Of a stretch of 64,000 bases of DNA, positions 1 to 11,714 are shown piece by piece; the first letter of the stretch is position 1, and every line of letters starts with the position of its first letter. The DNA is taken from assembly GCA_963969595.1 (NCBI GenBank), contig OZ018409.1, positions 2,544,501 to 2,608,500 on the forward strand, in the 5' to 3' direction. Under the pieces are notes generated by a model. The model was not told the DNA's origin, did no database searches, and worked only from the letters and a program-made list of their open reading frames with translations. A program made the position numbers and the translations under genes. Source of the DNA: Neckera pumila (Eukaryota > Streptophyta > Bryopsida > Hypnales > Neckeraceae).

Positions 1-193
1 GCTTATTGTGCCATTATAACTTTTGCTCCCAAGCATCGATTGAAATAAAAATTATATTCTTAGAAAGCAAATGTGTGTTTTCTATCTAACTTCATGAAAT
101 GTTTCAAAAAATCATGACAAACATTGAAAAGATAGAAACCTGCACAAATCCATTTTGTCCCCAAGGGAACAACAAGACTTTTATTAGGGTTAA
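1..193 (+). mobile_element. Partial TTAA-flanked element (3' part)
   Basis: This is the right-hand part of a non-coding DNA element cut by the window edge. The first 60 bases match the segment at 35632-35700 (shared words such as gcttattgtgccat and aacttttgctccc), and the copy ends in TTAGGGTTAA at 184-193, a degenerate form of the terminal repeat that ends the complete copy at 35816. No coding capacity is seen. Confidence 0.65.
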
Positions 194-733
194 TGATTGG
201 TTCAATTAAAAACCTCACCATTGTAACAAGACTAGTTTAGTTTCGTTCTTTATCTTCTATATCTCTTGTTATGTAACTTTAATAATAGATTTGAGTGAAG
301 ATGTGATTTTTTTAGGATTCTACATCCTACGATTTACATTAAATTCTCAATACACACTTTTAAGACATGAAAAATAAAAAATAGAAGTAGGAATGACCGA
401 GCATTTCTTACCTACAGTTCCTACTTACGAATATTTGAACTAAAGCTGATTTCCTTGGCAGAAAGTGTCCGTGACTGATGTTGCTGCCACAGTTTCGTAT
501 TCATTAATATTCCATTCTTGTGAAAAGGGCACACTGAGAAATTGAGCTCGCAAGTTCTGTAGGTTCTGAAACTTCTGATGGCGTGACTCCCACTCCTTGC
601 AGCACTCATCTGGATTCGGTGAATTTTCTTTATTCGACTGACAGATCTCATTGCAATTTCATAAAATTGGAACGTTTCATTGAGAAAATGTTTGGATGTC
701 ATTAGGATTTAGTGAGAACAAAAGTTAGAATGA
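194..733. other. Non-coding AT-rich stretch
   Basis: No supported gene. A 93-codon open frame on the minus strand at 421-702 has no recognisable motif or splice context and I take it as chance. Confidence 0.5.
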
Positions 734-1186
734 GCCATAGAAAACCCTGTCCACAAATTTTTTGAGTGCTCTCAGGCCCAAGAAATTTGGGATTATGCAT
801 CATCGATTATGCACCACTTTCGCTATGCATCTCTAGTCCTGGTCCCCCACAGTAGATTCGATGTGACCCAGTGTATATTTGGTACACCTATTCCTCAAAT
901 GTTTCATAGATTCCATACATTATGGACACTTATTGGTAGGCTTGTTGTTTGGCTTTGCTGGATCTTGCATAACCACATGGTTTTTGCGCAAGATCATTGG
1001 CCCACTATTCTTCTCCAAAAATCACTATGGAATGTTCTCCTTGATTTAGGCCGGGCAACCTTAGTCAAGACTGAACTCACCGCTCGTCATCGGCCTCAAC
1101 ATTCAGATAGAACTTGGTCTAGGTTCACTAATATTTGGCTCCAAATTCCAGTTTTAGCAACTAGGGTTGGCTACTCAATCAGTTAG
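734..1186 (+). pseudogene. LINE retrotransposon ORF2 C-terminal remnant
   Basis: An open frame from 734 to the stop at 1184-1186 reads HKFFECSQAQEIWDY near its start, then a Trp-rich stretch that includes WLCWILHNHMVF. This matches the plant LINE reverse-transcriptase tail (zf-RVT type: a conserved FFEC..A..IW motif followed by a W..W..RN..VF-like helix). The reverse transcriptase itself and the endonuclease are absent, and the frame is closed by TGA at 731, so it is a 5'-truncated dead copy, as is usual for LINEs. The family call rests on motif memory; a protein search would settle it. Confidence 0.6.
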
Positions 1187-2555
1187 TTGGAGTAAAGAGG
1201 GCCTTCTCCTTTGCTCCTTCATTTGATTCTTTGTTTTCTTTGACTTGTTGCTCATCTTTTCTTCATTTCTTAGAATGAAATGTATAAAGATGAAATTAAA
1301 ATGTAATGGATGAATTTGCAACAAAGTTTGCATTTAATATAATAGATGATCATCTTCATCAACATGTTGAACTTCATCTACACCAAAAGGAGGTCACTCC
1401 TCTAAAGGTGAATTTGTTGAATCTATCACACCTTGCAACTAACTATCTAACTTTCAATTGCAAGTCTCTTACAATATTGCTAATGCACAACTTAATGTTT
1501 AGCTTGTCAAATCACAAGGTCATTGTTTTGGTGAATAATATTTTGTGGCCAAATTACCTACTTATTCCACCTCTGCAGCTCACTCTATTTTGACTTCCAA
1601 CTAAGTACTAGAAAAAGTATCTCCATCATTGCTAATCCAGTGAACACCACGATAAAGAAGGTAGAATTTGACAAAGTTGCCAATGTGGATGCCAACCTTG
1701 ACAAAAACACTTTTTTGCTGAATCTTTTGATGGATCTAAGCATGAATTCCTAAAAATCATTTGCATTTTGAGCTCGGCTCCAAAACCTAATAAATGTCCA
1801 CTTTGAGATCAAGACGTTGGAATAAGAAAATTTGAGAAAATGACAATTTCAGTTTGTTAGATGCTTATTCTACCTTCACATAGAATATTTATAAAAAATT
1901 CAATTAGAAATTATTTACCATTTAAAAGATCTATATAATAAAAGTACATAGGTTTTTTTTCATTGTGTGCCCATGGTTGTATCTTAATTTTACAATTCAA
2001 GAAAAATTAAAGAATGTGGAATTTTAATTTGCATTTTTTTGTGGAAGACTTATACATCTTGCATTACCATGAATCCTTTGTGAATCCTTTGTGAAGAACC
2101 AAACATTGAGAAGTATTCATAAAGTCAAAAAATAAAATAAAATGAATTATAATCTAAACAATGGATTTTAATATTAAAATAATATAAAATTAGAAGGAAG
2201 AAAAAAATTTAAATTTTCTTAAAATACAGTACTGTGGCTTAAAAGTTGAATTTTTTTGCTGTTGCCTTCAAGGAACAATCAAAGTGTCATAGCCTCAAGT
2301 GCCTAGAAAATTTGCAAGTGACAATTCTTGACAATTCTCTCAATATTTACAAGTTTTTGAAATTTTGAGGCCAAAGCATTCAATAATTGATGGAAAATGA
2401 ATCTAAACTTTCGTGGGCAAGCAAATTATATTTGCAGATTTGCAACTATAAAAGAGTATCTTAGAATTTAAATTGTGTAAGCACAAAAATGTCAAAAGTC
2501 AACCTGCAGTAGGTGATCCAAGAGCCAAAACACAATTTAATTTTAGGAACTTTTC
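1187..2555. other. Non-coding AT-rich stretch
   Basis: Very AT-rich sequence. A 95-codon open frame at 1306-1593 and shorter ones show no recognisable motif. Nothing supportable is seen. Confidence 0.5.
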
Positions 2556-2965
2556 ATTAGAAAAAATTTCAAGCCTCCGGAGAAATTCCCTAAAATTTTA
2601 TTTTTCGGGGTTGAAAAATTCATTTTCCCCCTATTCTCATGCAGCTGAAATTGCAGAGACAATGGCGCAAGAACCGAGTTTTATGAATTAAAATTTGATG
2701 AAAAATAAAATAAAATAAAACAAAATAAAATAAAATAAAGTCTTTAAATTTTAGAAAATTTAATAAAAATTAATTTAAAAATTAAAAAACAAAAACAAAA
2801 AAACGCAAAATTTGACTATTTCGGCAAGTAGTCAGCTTCTATGACTGCTCACTGGGGGACTTTTTTAGATTGACAAACCAAGCTTGGAAATAGCTTGGTC
2901 TCATTAGAGGAAATTTCAGGCCTCCAGAGGGCTGCTCCACAAGCCTCCAAGGCACCTTGAAATTT
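2556..2965 (+). repeat. Two-hairpin dispersed repeat, copy A
   Basis: First of three related copies (others near 19630-19900 and 25270-25660). It contains an AAAAT-rich simple repeat (2700-2740), a first stem AGTAGTCA/TGACTGCT (2827-2834 with 2842-2849) and a second stem ACCAAGC/GCTTGGT (2877-2883 with 2893-2899). GA/TC-rich text with AAATTTCAGGCCTCC follows at about 2912. No coding capacity; the element class is unknown. Confidence 0.7.
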
Positions 2966-3183
2966 GCTTTTATTTTGCTCAAAAGGGTGATTGCATGAAA
3001 CACTGGTACTGAAACATTGTCACAAAAAGTGTTGTCGACGTATTACTTGTTGTAAATTTTTTACAAGGAAGAATTAGAAGTTGAAATTTTTGGTGAACGT
3101 AGCTCTGTTTAGTACTATTGTGATGCGTACTTTTCATAATTTTAGAAAATTACAAATTTTTTTCTACGTAATTTCAATAATTT

Positions 3184-3385
3184 GTCACGTTTTGAATTTT
3201 GGAGGTTTTCAATACTAAGGAGTACCCAAATTAGAAGATTAAGACTTGAATTTTTGGTGCTTTCTTCCCACAATAGGAGGGCACCCCTCTACAAAGGGAC
3301 ATCTGAAAATACTTTATTTTATGTCCTCTACGCTTGTCGGATTAGGGCTCCGTTGCGTGCAAATTTCTGGGCAATGACGATGGTC
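3184..3385 (+). repeat. Dispersed repeat shared with 61820-62020
   Basis: About 200 bases align by eye with 61820-62020 in the same orientation. Shared words include gtcac.tttga, a TACTTTATTTTATG block and an ACTCC/GCTCC..G..GCATTT-like end. It is non-coding and probably an old transposon fragment. Confidence 0.55.
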
Positions 3386-3893
3386 TTTGTTATATAAAAT
3401 GAGTGGAATGTCATCAGAAGGAAGTCCCTGGAAATAGCATTTTTCATTTTTTTTTTCTAAGGTATTTTACATTTACTACAAATTAAAATGTCAATGTATC
3501 ATTTTTGGGGTAGAAAACTGGACCCTGGATCTGCCTAGTACTGCTGGGTATTGATTAGTACTTCCTAGTACTCAGAGCGGGACCCACAGACCCTGGCCCA
3601 TGTCAACAAGGCACGCTGACATCTCTGTCGCCGCCGCCGCCTCCAATTTCATTGTTCCTGAATTGACGGCAAGTCATGCACAAGGCGTAGCATGGGTGGC
3701 GGATTCTCAATTAGCCGAACTCGTCGTGCAGGCGGCCTAGGGTTCTTCGGTGCTAGAATTCGGAGAGAGGGAAGATGAGGGAATTGTTTGCCTGTGCAAG
3801 TAGTAGCATTGTCCGAAAGTGGGTACTTTGGAGCATCGTGTTGCACTTGAAGGTCAGTTGGTGGTTACATGATCACTCTTAAAATCTCTTCAA

Positions 3894-6800
3894 ATGCAGA
3901 CAGCGAGTGTGTCTGCGTCGCGTGGAAGACAACCAACCCCTTCACGTACAGATCCACGTACAAGACAAGCTGCAGTGGAGGTTCGGCAGCAAGAAGAATG
4001 ACGGCGAAATGCGGTGCGACAGCAGCACAGTTGTGCTTCTCGGAGTGCTGTTGGTCCAGACGAAGAAGACGGCACTGCACCTCCACGTGATCGATCTTCA
4101 TTTTGTACCACAGTGAAGCGGCATGCGGACCGAATCTCCGTCACCTTAATAGAGCTTCTGGAGGACGTTGATTGCCCACGACTTCGTGCTGCGGTTTTGA
4201 AAAGGGTCTTCCGTTACGACCGGGTCCGCGAACTGCTTCCCGCTGATTATTCGAGTCCAGAAGATGTGAAAGTGCAACAAGAAATTTTGAAGAATATCCG
4301 TGCTCAACTGGACCTCCTGAAGATCCCAAATTTCGCTGGCAAATTGGCACGTAAGCGCTCCATTCTTGAAGCTGTTGTTTCCAAAGCAGATGCCGTCATT
4401 AGTAGTTTTCATTGCATTCTTGGTACGCGCAAGAGCAACTTGACCAGAGCAATTGAGCGCCTGCGTTCAACTTTAAGCGACAGCGGTGACAGATTCTTGG
4501 TGCCCCGCCGAAGAAAACGTGGAGGAGGAATTCCAGATGCCGTTAAGTCTGCAGTGACGAGTTGGTGGACCAAGGAGACCTGTGTTAGTCCAAATAGAAA
4601 GGACATTTGGAGGAAGCGACTAGGCCGAAACTTGTACGACACTCATGCGGCTCATCTTCTATTGGAAACCCAGGTTCAAGCATCCCTCTCAGTCGTCCTT
4701 TCATGCGTGCACTTAGTCTACCATGTCGCATGTACAAGTCCACGGCCGTTTCGATTTATGGACTTCTCGTTTCTCTACTTCGTCCGTCACATGTATTGCT
4801 GACAGTACATAGTATCCCAATATGCCCTCCTTGCTAAGCACTTTGGTGTATGTCTTGTGCATCCCAAATAGATTTCCCGTCAGTACTCTGTATCAACATC
4901 TTCTTCCCGTACTCTGTCATGCAATACTGTAAGTCCATTTGTGAATGAACTGTATGAACACTTTGTACCATCTGTACATTGCCATGTCACTAAACTTAGA
5001 ATTCCGTCTCAACGTTTATTGTCCGTCCCCAATGTACTAGAAGTTACACCTTTTCATAGAGGTTTGACTCCCGTCGTCATAAAAGTTTGGTGTGCTATAC
5101 TAATACAAGCACTGGTCACTACTGTGTGCTATTGAAGACTACCATGACTACAGTTGAAATGGCACACACTTTCAGTACTGCTAGTGTTGGTAAGCATTGG
5201 TCTTACTATAAAAATACATTAGGATGCAAGAACGTACTCATAGTACTGTTATGCCGGTATCAGAGTACACTATGAAGACTATCATTGACAGTCGAGTACT
5301 ACGTTTTCCTTCGTAGAGTTCAGTAGTACAAGTATAGTCCTCACTTCTGTCTTCTGTACTTCTGTACATGTCTACCACTGACATCAGTACTTCGTATACC
5401 TCTAGTACTTATTAGTACTCATCAGTAATCTTAAGTCCTAGTTAGTCTTACTTAGTACTCAAGAGTGCTAGAAATACTTACTAGATCAGCACAAATGTGT
5501 ATTCACTTGTTGTTGAAGAATTTGAGTACCCACTTCGCATGCCATAGAACCTGCTTTCGCACTGAAATTCATACACAATTACTTGTATGCATCTTTCATA
5601 ATTCACCATCTTCCATTTCACTAAATTTTTTTACTGTTACTGTGCAGAAGGAATTGTACAACCGCTTCGTTGCTATTCATCCAGAGTGTGTCATTATGCA
5701 ACGAGCTTTTGTTTACTTGCGCCCTTACTTCATCATCAAGTGCAACGAACGTAATGTGTGCTGTTGTCGATACCATGTTCAGGTTCTTTTCCTCTTGGAG
5801 GCCCTCAATGCATTTAGGCACCCACAAATCGGTGCACACTTCCTTATGCAATGCAACTGTGAATGCATTGTCTGTGGAGACAGCAACGACGGTGTCTGCA
5901 AGGCTGGTGACCATCGCTTTGTGGGGGTCACGGCACTGTGGGAGTCCTTGCTATGTCCTAAGTTGGATGACTCAGAATTCCATCGGCTTGAATGTGTATT
6001 GGGAACATGCAGCATGTGTGGCGTCAGTTCCTTCAAACTTTGTCCCCATGAAATGTTGGACGTTCCTGCACTGACCATAAATTGGAAGCAATTCCAGTAT
6101 GAAGTAGTTGGCTTCGAAGCAAATGGTAGGCCCAAAAAACGGATCAAGGAGGTCCTACGCACTCCTCTGTTCTCCGAGTTTCTGGAATTCTTCAAACCAA
6201 CTGTTGAGCGCTTCATTTGGCACAATTTTGAAGCTCATTGGCAAACTGAACAAGCTAAGGTACTTCGGCAGTGCTTGCAAGAGGGCACGGTCCTCAGCCA
6301 CAGAGACTTTGCTGAAAACTACACCTTTCAGGTGCAAAACGAGATTCAATTGATGTATTACAACTCCACTCAAATTACCATTCTGGTTCATGTGACCTAC
6401 TACATTGCCACCATTGAAGTAGACGGTGAATGACAACCTTCCCTTACAAGAGAAACTCACTACTACATCTCCGATGACAGGACTCATGACACTCTATTTG
6501 TGCAGCATTGCTTACAGCAGCATTGGCAGTGGTTCTCCTCAAATCACTTCTCACCTCATACGCACATCATCTTCAGCGATGGGTGCTCAAGCCAATTCAA
6601 AGGGACTAGAGCCTTGTACTTTGCTGCAAGGTGATATTTTTCACAACTAATTCTCAGACGATTTCATTTTGAATGTACTGTATAAAAGTTACTGTGTCAC
6701 ATGTGTAGCTTTAGTGATTCTGCATTGCATTACTTTGCAGTACTGCAAAGTAACGTTTCGTGTCCTCGAATGACTAACTGTGCATGTGGCTTTCACTCCT

Positions 6801-7891
6801 TCACTACTGCAGGTACCCATCATTGACTGGTGGGTGTAAAATGGTTTGGAATTTCTTTGGCTCTGGACATGGAAAGGGTGAATGGGATGGTGCTGGAGCT
6901 GTGGTGAAGCGCAAGCTGCGGTGTGAGCAACTTCATCATGCTGATCGCACTCTGCAAAATGCAGCGGACTGTGTCACTTTCTTGAATGTGTCATTGGGTG
7001 GCCAAGTTCCCAACGGACGTGATCGACTGAGGTAACATGAAAGCACTTTCTTTCTGTACAAGTTCCCACCTTCCTAGGTTAGCATTACGCACACTATTTT
7101 TAAAAATAAAGCCCTCTGCATTTGAACATCTCTTCTGCTCTTACACGGTAAAATATACTTTACTTATATTTGTATTTCACGTCGTCAAGTCATACAGGAT
7201 TTTCCACTATGTGGGCATTGATGATGTCCCGCGCAGCACCCCTCATGCTTGTGATCCTATACCGGGTTCGTCCACATTCCACTCCGTTTTTGCTGGAGAT
7301 GAACATGATCCAACAAAGCTTTTTGTGAGAGACTTGTCTTGCTTCTGCGGTCTGTGCTTGGAAGAACATTTCAGTGACTGTGAGAACAAGGCATATGTCA
7401 AACCTTGAAAGGTGCTGAAGATTGAACCCCGACATTTGAGCTCTTCCCGGTTGCAGGACGTGCAAGACAATGGAGAGGACCCTTGGGAGTGGGACTACAC
7501 GGGTGAAGGCATGTCTGATTTAGTGCAGCCAGGAGATAATATTGCCGTTCCTGCCGCTCCGGACAATAACGAGGGGGTTTCATTCTATGTATTGCAGTGC
7601 CAAATGCCTAAGTCCATTGTGCGTGAAAGCTTTGATTGCACTTGGGGAGGGCACTTTGAAGCGGGAGACTCTGTCATTTCCGGGACTTACTACCAAAAAT
7701 GGGGTTGACGTGACCTCCATAATTACGTGTACTTGGCAAACTCACAAGTTGCGCATGTGGATGCCAGCATAGTCCTCGCATGCAAATTTCAGATGATTCC
7801 AAGAGAACACAGGGTGAAAGGTGGTCAACGAGTCTACAATTTACCCGATGAAACTGTGGACGTCATCCACAGTGCACTCGATTGCCTATGA
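3894..7891 (+). pseudogene. DDE/RNase H-like transposase-like protein, four exons, four stops
   Basis: Exons 3894-4673, 5648-6630, 6813-7031 and 7198-7891 join in phase through good GT-AG sites and give an 892-codon frame. It is interrupted by TGA at 3999, 6431, 7406 and 7706. The middle reads HYYISDDRTHD, then IIFSDGCSSQFKG, then FFGSGHGKGEWDGAGAVVK; the acidic residues in these three blocks are the likely DDE/D triad of an RNase H fold (inference). A Cys-rich patch CFCGLCLEEHFSDC near 7340-7380 may bind zinc, followed by a C-terminal module around GDNIAVPA and GTYYQKWG. I recognise the type from uncharacterised repeat-borne proteins but cannot name the superfamily. The start ATG at 3894 is the first in frame and gives MQTASVSASRG; the true start could lie elsewhere. 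It is non-functional as it stands. Confidence 0.7.
6732..6751. repeat. Perfect 20-bp palindrome in transposase intron
   Basis: ACTTTGCAGTACTGCAAAGT is fully self-complementary and lies inside the intron 6631-6812. The same arms recur at 8078-8113. Confidence 0.85.
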
Positions 7892-8077
7892 CTACCATTG
7901 TCACTATATGACGATTTACTGATCATGTAAAGCTTTTGCCTGAGAAAATGAAGTGCCACTACTAGTACGATGCCCAGTATCGCTTTCAAGAAATAGTAAT
8001 CCTGTGGCAGTGATTCCTGGTACTAACTTCAATGTTGTGCAACACCATGACAGAAGCAATACTACTCAGTCATGAAG

Positions 8078-8113
8078 AGTACTTTGCAGTACTCACAAGG
8101 ACTGCAAAGTACT
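8078..8113. repeat. 13-bp inverted repeat between convergent genes
   Basis: AGTACTTTGCAGT (8078-8090) pairs perfectly with ACTGCAAAGTACT (8101-8113) over a 10-base loop. It sits between the transposase stop (7891) and the SET stop (8549). It could be a shared 3' processing hairpin or a transposase binding site; neither is shown. Confidence 0.8.
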
Positions 8114-8548
8114 TTTGAGTCTAGTAAGTACTTAGTTCTGCACACCTTTACCAACATTTAGCAAAGACAGTAGTATGAATTGAAGAAAACTGTAAGGATT
8201 ACCGTGTATTGACTGCGTCGTTCATTTCAAATGTGGTCTCAGGCAGTCCTTCTTATACAATAACACTGTCGACTTACTACTTCACAGTTACTAGGCAGTG
8301 CCAGTACATAACAAAATTTGATGAACGCATGGTTGTTATTACAGAAGGAGCAAGGCTGACCACTCAACTTTTTAATTCACAATATGAACACAATTGTACA
8401 TGGCATTAATACAATATGGACAGACACGTCACTGTCTAGGCCGAAGGAAGGACCTCCCATTACATCTATGTACATGGAGTTGTATATGCCTACTTCGGTT
8501 TCTCTGTACTTCATAATTGAAATTTGAACTGCACAACTTTGCTGGCAC

Positions 8549-10049
8549 TCATCTTCCTCTACAGAGCGAGCTACCACAGTGGCAGACAAATGCGGGTGGC
8601 TCTTCATCAAAGACAATGCCATAATCCCAAGTCAGCTCCTCCTCAGCTTGTATGGTGCGGTTCGCAAAGAAAGCTACCTGTAGGACAACCGTATATAGGA
8701 ATTAGTACATAAGACTTTGATTCACAGAAAATGTTCAACAAAGAGAGAAAATGTACTGCTATGCGAACACTTGCATGATATAGCGTTGGACTTCGCATGT
8801 CAATCCAAACGGGCATGTCCATTAGATTGGCATCTCCACATCTGTCATAGAAAACAGCAAAGTCTCAGTAATAAAAAGGGGAAACAATTATCAATGACAT
8901 TCTCAACTGCATGACATTCAGAAGTAACAGTTCAGCTCCCTTGCCTATGATTCAACCACCTCGCCACGTTGGTCATGACAAATGCATCAATGGAGTGAAG
9001 GCAGCTGTCATCCTGCAAAAGCTCGGACTGCCAGTCAACATCTAGAGCGAGGGCAAACTTTGTACGGTCTCCTCTTCTCAGCAACTCAGCGCTGGTAACC
9101 ACTTCCCCAGCATATTCGAAGAGAAAGGTTCCCGGCAGCACAATCTCCATGCTGCAAATTCCCCAACCTTTGGAGTCATTCACATGAAACACCTAAACAA
9201 GAAAGGAGGGCAGTAGTGATTAGTCATGGAACTCATGTGCCTCAAAGGTGCAAGAAAAAAGAAGGACATTGTTGCTTTCACTTGCAACTTCACACTGAGT
9301 CCTTTCTGGACTACTCGATTCAAACAAGACGGAGGGCAAGTACAGCTACAATCACACTCTCGAATGTAAAGTAGAGGAACATGTCCGTCACCCTGTCCGT
9401 TTCTGAGCTCAGGGCATTGGAGCTGGTCATTGCAGTATAGAATTCCTCTTCTACAACCTCGTCATCTTTCAAGAAACTGCAGAATGGAATGGAACGTCAG
9501 TACTAAATGTCAGCATGCAATTCCAGTGTTTCCTTGTTTTTTGGGAAAAATCAGTGCCCTCTTTGGCAACCAGTAGCGGAAAAAAAATGTCATTAAGCCT
9601 AAAGGATGCTTGCACGGAGCCACTGGAAACTCCTAGGCATGTGCGTAGCCCTTCATTATGGATTTTTCTTGCACAAGGTACAATGGAATATTACTCAAGA
9701 AACCCACTTTGAGCATGAGGTTGTCCCAAAGAAAACATACCTCAAGGACTAGTCGCGGATGCAGCAGACCTCCCCAAATGTATGCACACTGCGTTCTGCC
9801 AATGTTGCAACAACAATCTCCAACATTGGCAAGGTAGCCGTGCTTACCAATGGCATAGTGTTCGGCCATGCGCAGGTGCCCCACAGGCAGGTCATGTGCT
9901 ATGATAGAGGAATGAATTCCAGGGGATCGCATATACGTGTACGATTTGTCCAACACAGCGTATGAATTCCCATCATTGCCCTTGTCGAGGCCAACGGGGA
10001 CTCTTTCTAGACCTTTAGACACGTCATACTCAATGGAGTCCGTAGCTTC
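8549..10049 (-). pseudogene. SUVR-type SET domain histone methyltransferase, one stop
   Basis: Five minus-strand exons join in phase: 10049-9741, 9476-9282, 9192-8945, 8841-8775 and 8677-8549 (316 codons). They read as a SUVR4-like module: DVSKGLERVP, then GDCCCNIG and GGLLHPRLVLE, a pre-SET block RECDCSCTCPPSCLNRVVQK, a SET block with KGWGI, FEYAGEV and NVARWLNHRCGDANL, LTWDYG, and a post-SET CHCGSSLCRG. The NHxC and DY catalytic motifs and the post-SET cysteines are present. Family knowledge: such enzymes methylate histone H3 lysine 9. One TGA (9464-9462) breaks the pre-SET exon. The last two introns have GC donors (GCAAGG, GCAAGT). The first exon is open further upstream to 10334, and no N-terminal WIYLD-like region was found. 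Lying inside a transposon block, it is probably captured cargo. Confidence 0.75.
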
Positions 10050-10354
10050 CTGTTCAAATGCGGTCATCATACACAAAGTGGTCCACAAGAGTTCGACACA
10101 GATACTTTCATTACAGAAAACAAAGTACAGATGGTGATATGCGTGCATGTTCTTGTGCACCGCCATGAAGGTCAGTTCAGAACACTCGCTATATGAGGTA
10201 GGATCCACATACCATTTGCCAAAATTGACATGTGAAAACATGGATACTTGTATTTCCATCATCGGGTTCCTATTTCGGACCCCTTCTGTCGGCCCGAAGT
10301 TATAGTCCGTAATCTTTGGCCGACATGCCTCCAATCAGCAGACCTTGCTGTAGG

Positions 10355-10501
10355 AGGCCCACAGCTGTCCCGTGGGCCTTGGAGCACTACGTGAAGTGAA
10401 AAGGAAGGTCATTCCCTGAGGTAGCTGTTAAAGCATAGTGGGGCAACCGCAGTGGAGGAGGCCAGTGACACTGGCTGAGTCCCACGGGACTCCCGTGGGA
10501 C
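10355..10501. repeat. Cluster of three perfect GC-rich inverted repeats
   Basis: Three perfect hairpins lie within 147 bases: AGGCCCAC/GTGGGCCT (10355-10362 with 10372-10379), GCCAGTG/CACTGGC (10461-10467 with 10469-10475) and GTCCCACGGGA/TCCCGTGGGAC (10479-10489 with 10491-10501). Two of them share the core CCCGTGGG or its complement. They lie upstream of the SET exons on the minus strand. Confidence 0.8.
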
Positions 10502-11313
10502 CTCGGCCACTGCATACGCCCCGAGTACAATATACAATAACATGTTCACTGTCCAATTGACAAAGATGAACATGAACATTCCAGAGGTAGACTTTTTGGA
10601 GGATTGATGGCGAAGTCATCTTACTGAAGCATAGTTAACTTATTTTTTAGAACCCACCTTACTATTTCTGTTCATTGAACCAGCATGACGAGTAGGTGAT
10701 GAGTTCTGAGCTGTTGCTTTTACTGCATGATGTCGACCTCAAAGGAAAATAGTTGGGGAAGCAACCTCAGCTGCATCCTTGACCTCTGCTTCGTTCACTG
10801 CACATGCATTTACTATATAAGACAGAGTAGGGAAGCAACATGTAATGACAATACTATGAAGCATAACAGCACAATGCATTCTAGTACTGCTGCAGTACTA
10901 CAAGTCGTTTGTGGCAGCATGTTCGTAACGCAAAGCAGTACATAGTACTGATATACAATACTATTTATTGTTGACTTTTCTTACCCGTTGGTTGTAGGCA
11001 CGTGGCTGAGGTGGTAGGCACACTAAGCACCTTTGTCAGTGATGTTGGAGATGGGACTACAGCATTGTTTTCTACATTTTTCTTTGGGCATTTTGATGTC
11101 CGGTCATAAGTGATAGCATACGGGTCCTCCTCACAATCTGATGCATTTGTTTCCTGTTCATTTCATAGGAAAACATTTATAAGAGGATCGGACGTAGGAT
11201 GAACCCCGGGGACTTGAAACGAAAAAATTGCATAATCTGACGTTGTGATGGCAAATCAAATATTTGATCTGATGTCAACGTAGGGCGTGGGGCTAAATTT
11301 GAAATGGAAGGAA

Positions 11314-11712
11314 TCAGCAAGCAGAAGTAATGATTGAATTTGCACTTACTGGCACCGGAACATTGACTTCAAGACTTGCATTTTCAGTATCCATAGCATG
11401 GGCCTCATCCTCCACAAGTGCAGCATCCGTGAAGCATTCATCTTGAGTTTGCATGTCCAAGTGCTTGCTCTGCTCTTCACAGTTGTAGACAACAAGACCA
11501 GTTGACTGAACTCCAGTGTTATTAACAATGCTGGAGAGAGGGGAGTTGCTTTTCCCAAGGACATCAGCATGTCGTAGCACAAAAAGCACAATTCCTTCTC
11601 TAAGGTCCAAATTGGCCCTAAAGTGACTCGTGTATCGTTCCACAGAGATTTGGATTGTAGTTCTCCTAATTGACCGGAATGTTACTAATTGGTATGCAAA
11701 ACAAAACCCCAA
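11314..11712 (-). pseudogene. Hypothetical reading frame of the composite element
   Basis: An open minus-strand frame of about 130 codons has an acidic C-terminal half (EDEAHAMDTENASLEVNVPV). It lies between the SET exons and the GC-richer island and may be an exon of the same minus-strand gene. I recognise no domain and no ATG supports the start. Confidence 0.3.
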
Positions 11713-11714
11713 GT

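Noticed and set aside
5255..5270. ggtatcagag, which resembles a tRNA-Met primer-binding site of LTR retrotransposons
   Set aside because: No long terminal repeats flank it and it lies inside an intron of the transposase-like gene.
5465..5647. Extension of the transposase-like frame upstream of 5648
   Set aside because: A strong acceptor (ttactgtgcag) at 5647 restores phase with the exon ending at 4673, and the upstream 61 codons are full of AGTACT-type intronic sequence.
4902..9464. A frameshift in the pre-SET exon of the SET module
   Set aside because: Reading CGA instead of the TGA at 9464 keeps one frame from the acceptor to the pre-SET cysteines, so a single stop explains it better than an indel.
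11255..11268. Palindrome ATCAAATATTTGAT with short flanking inverted words
   Set aside because: Short AT-rich palindromes are expected by chance at this composition and it has no second copy.
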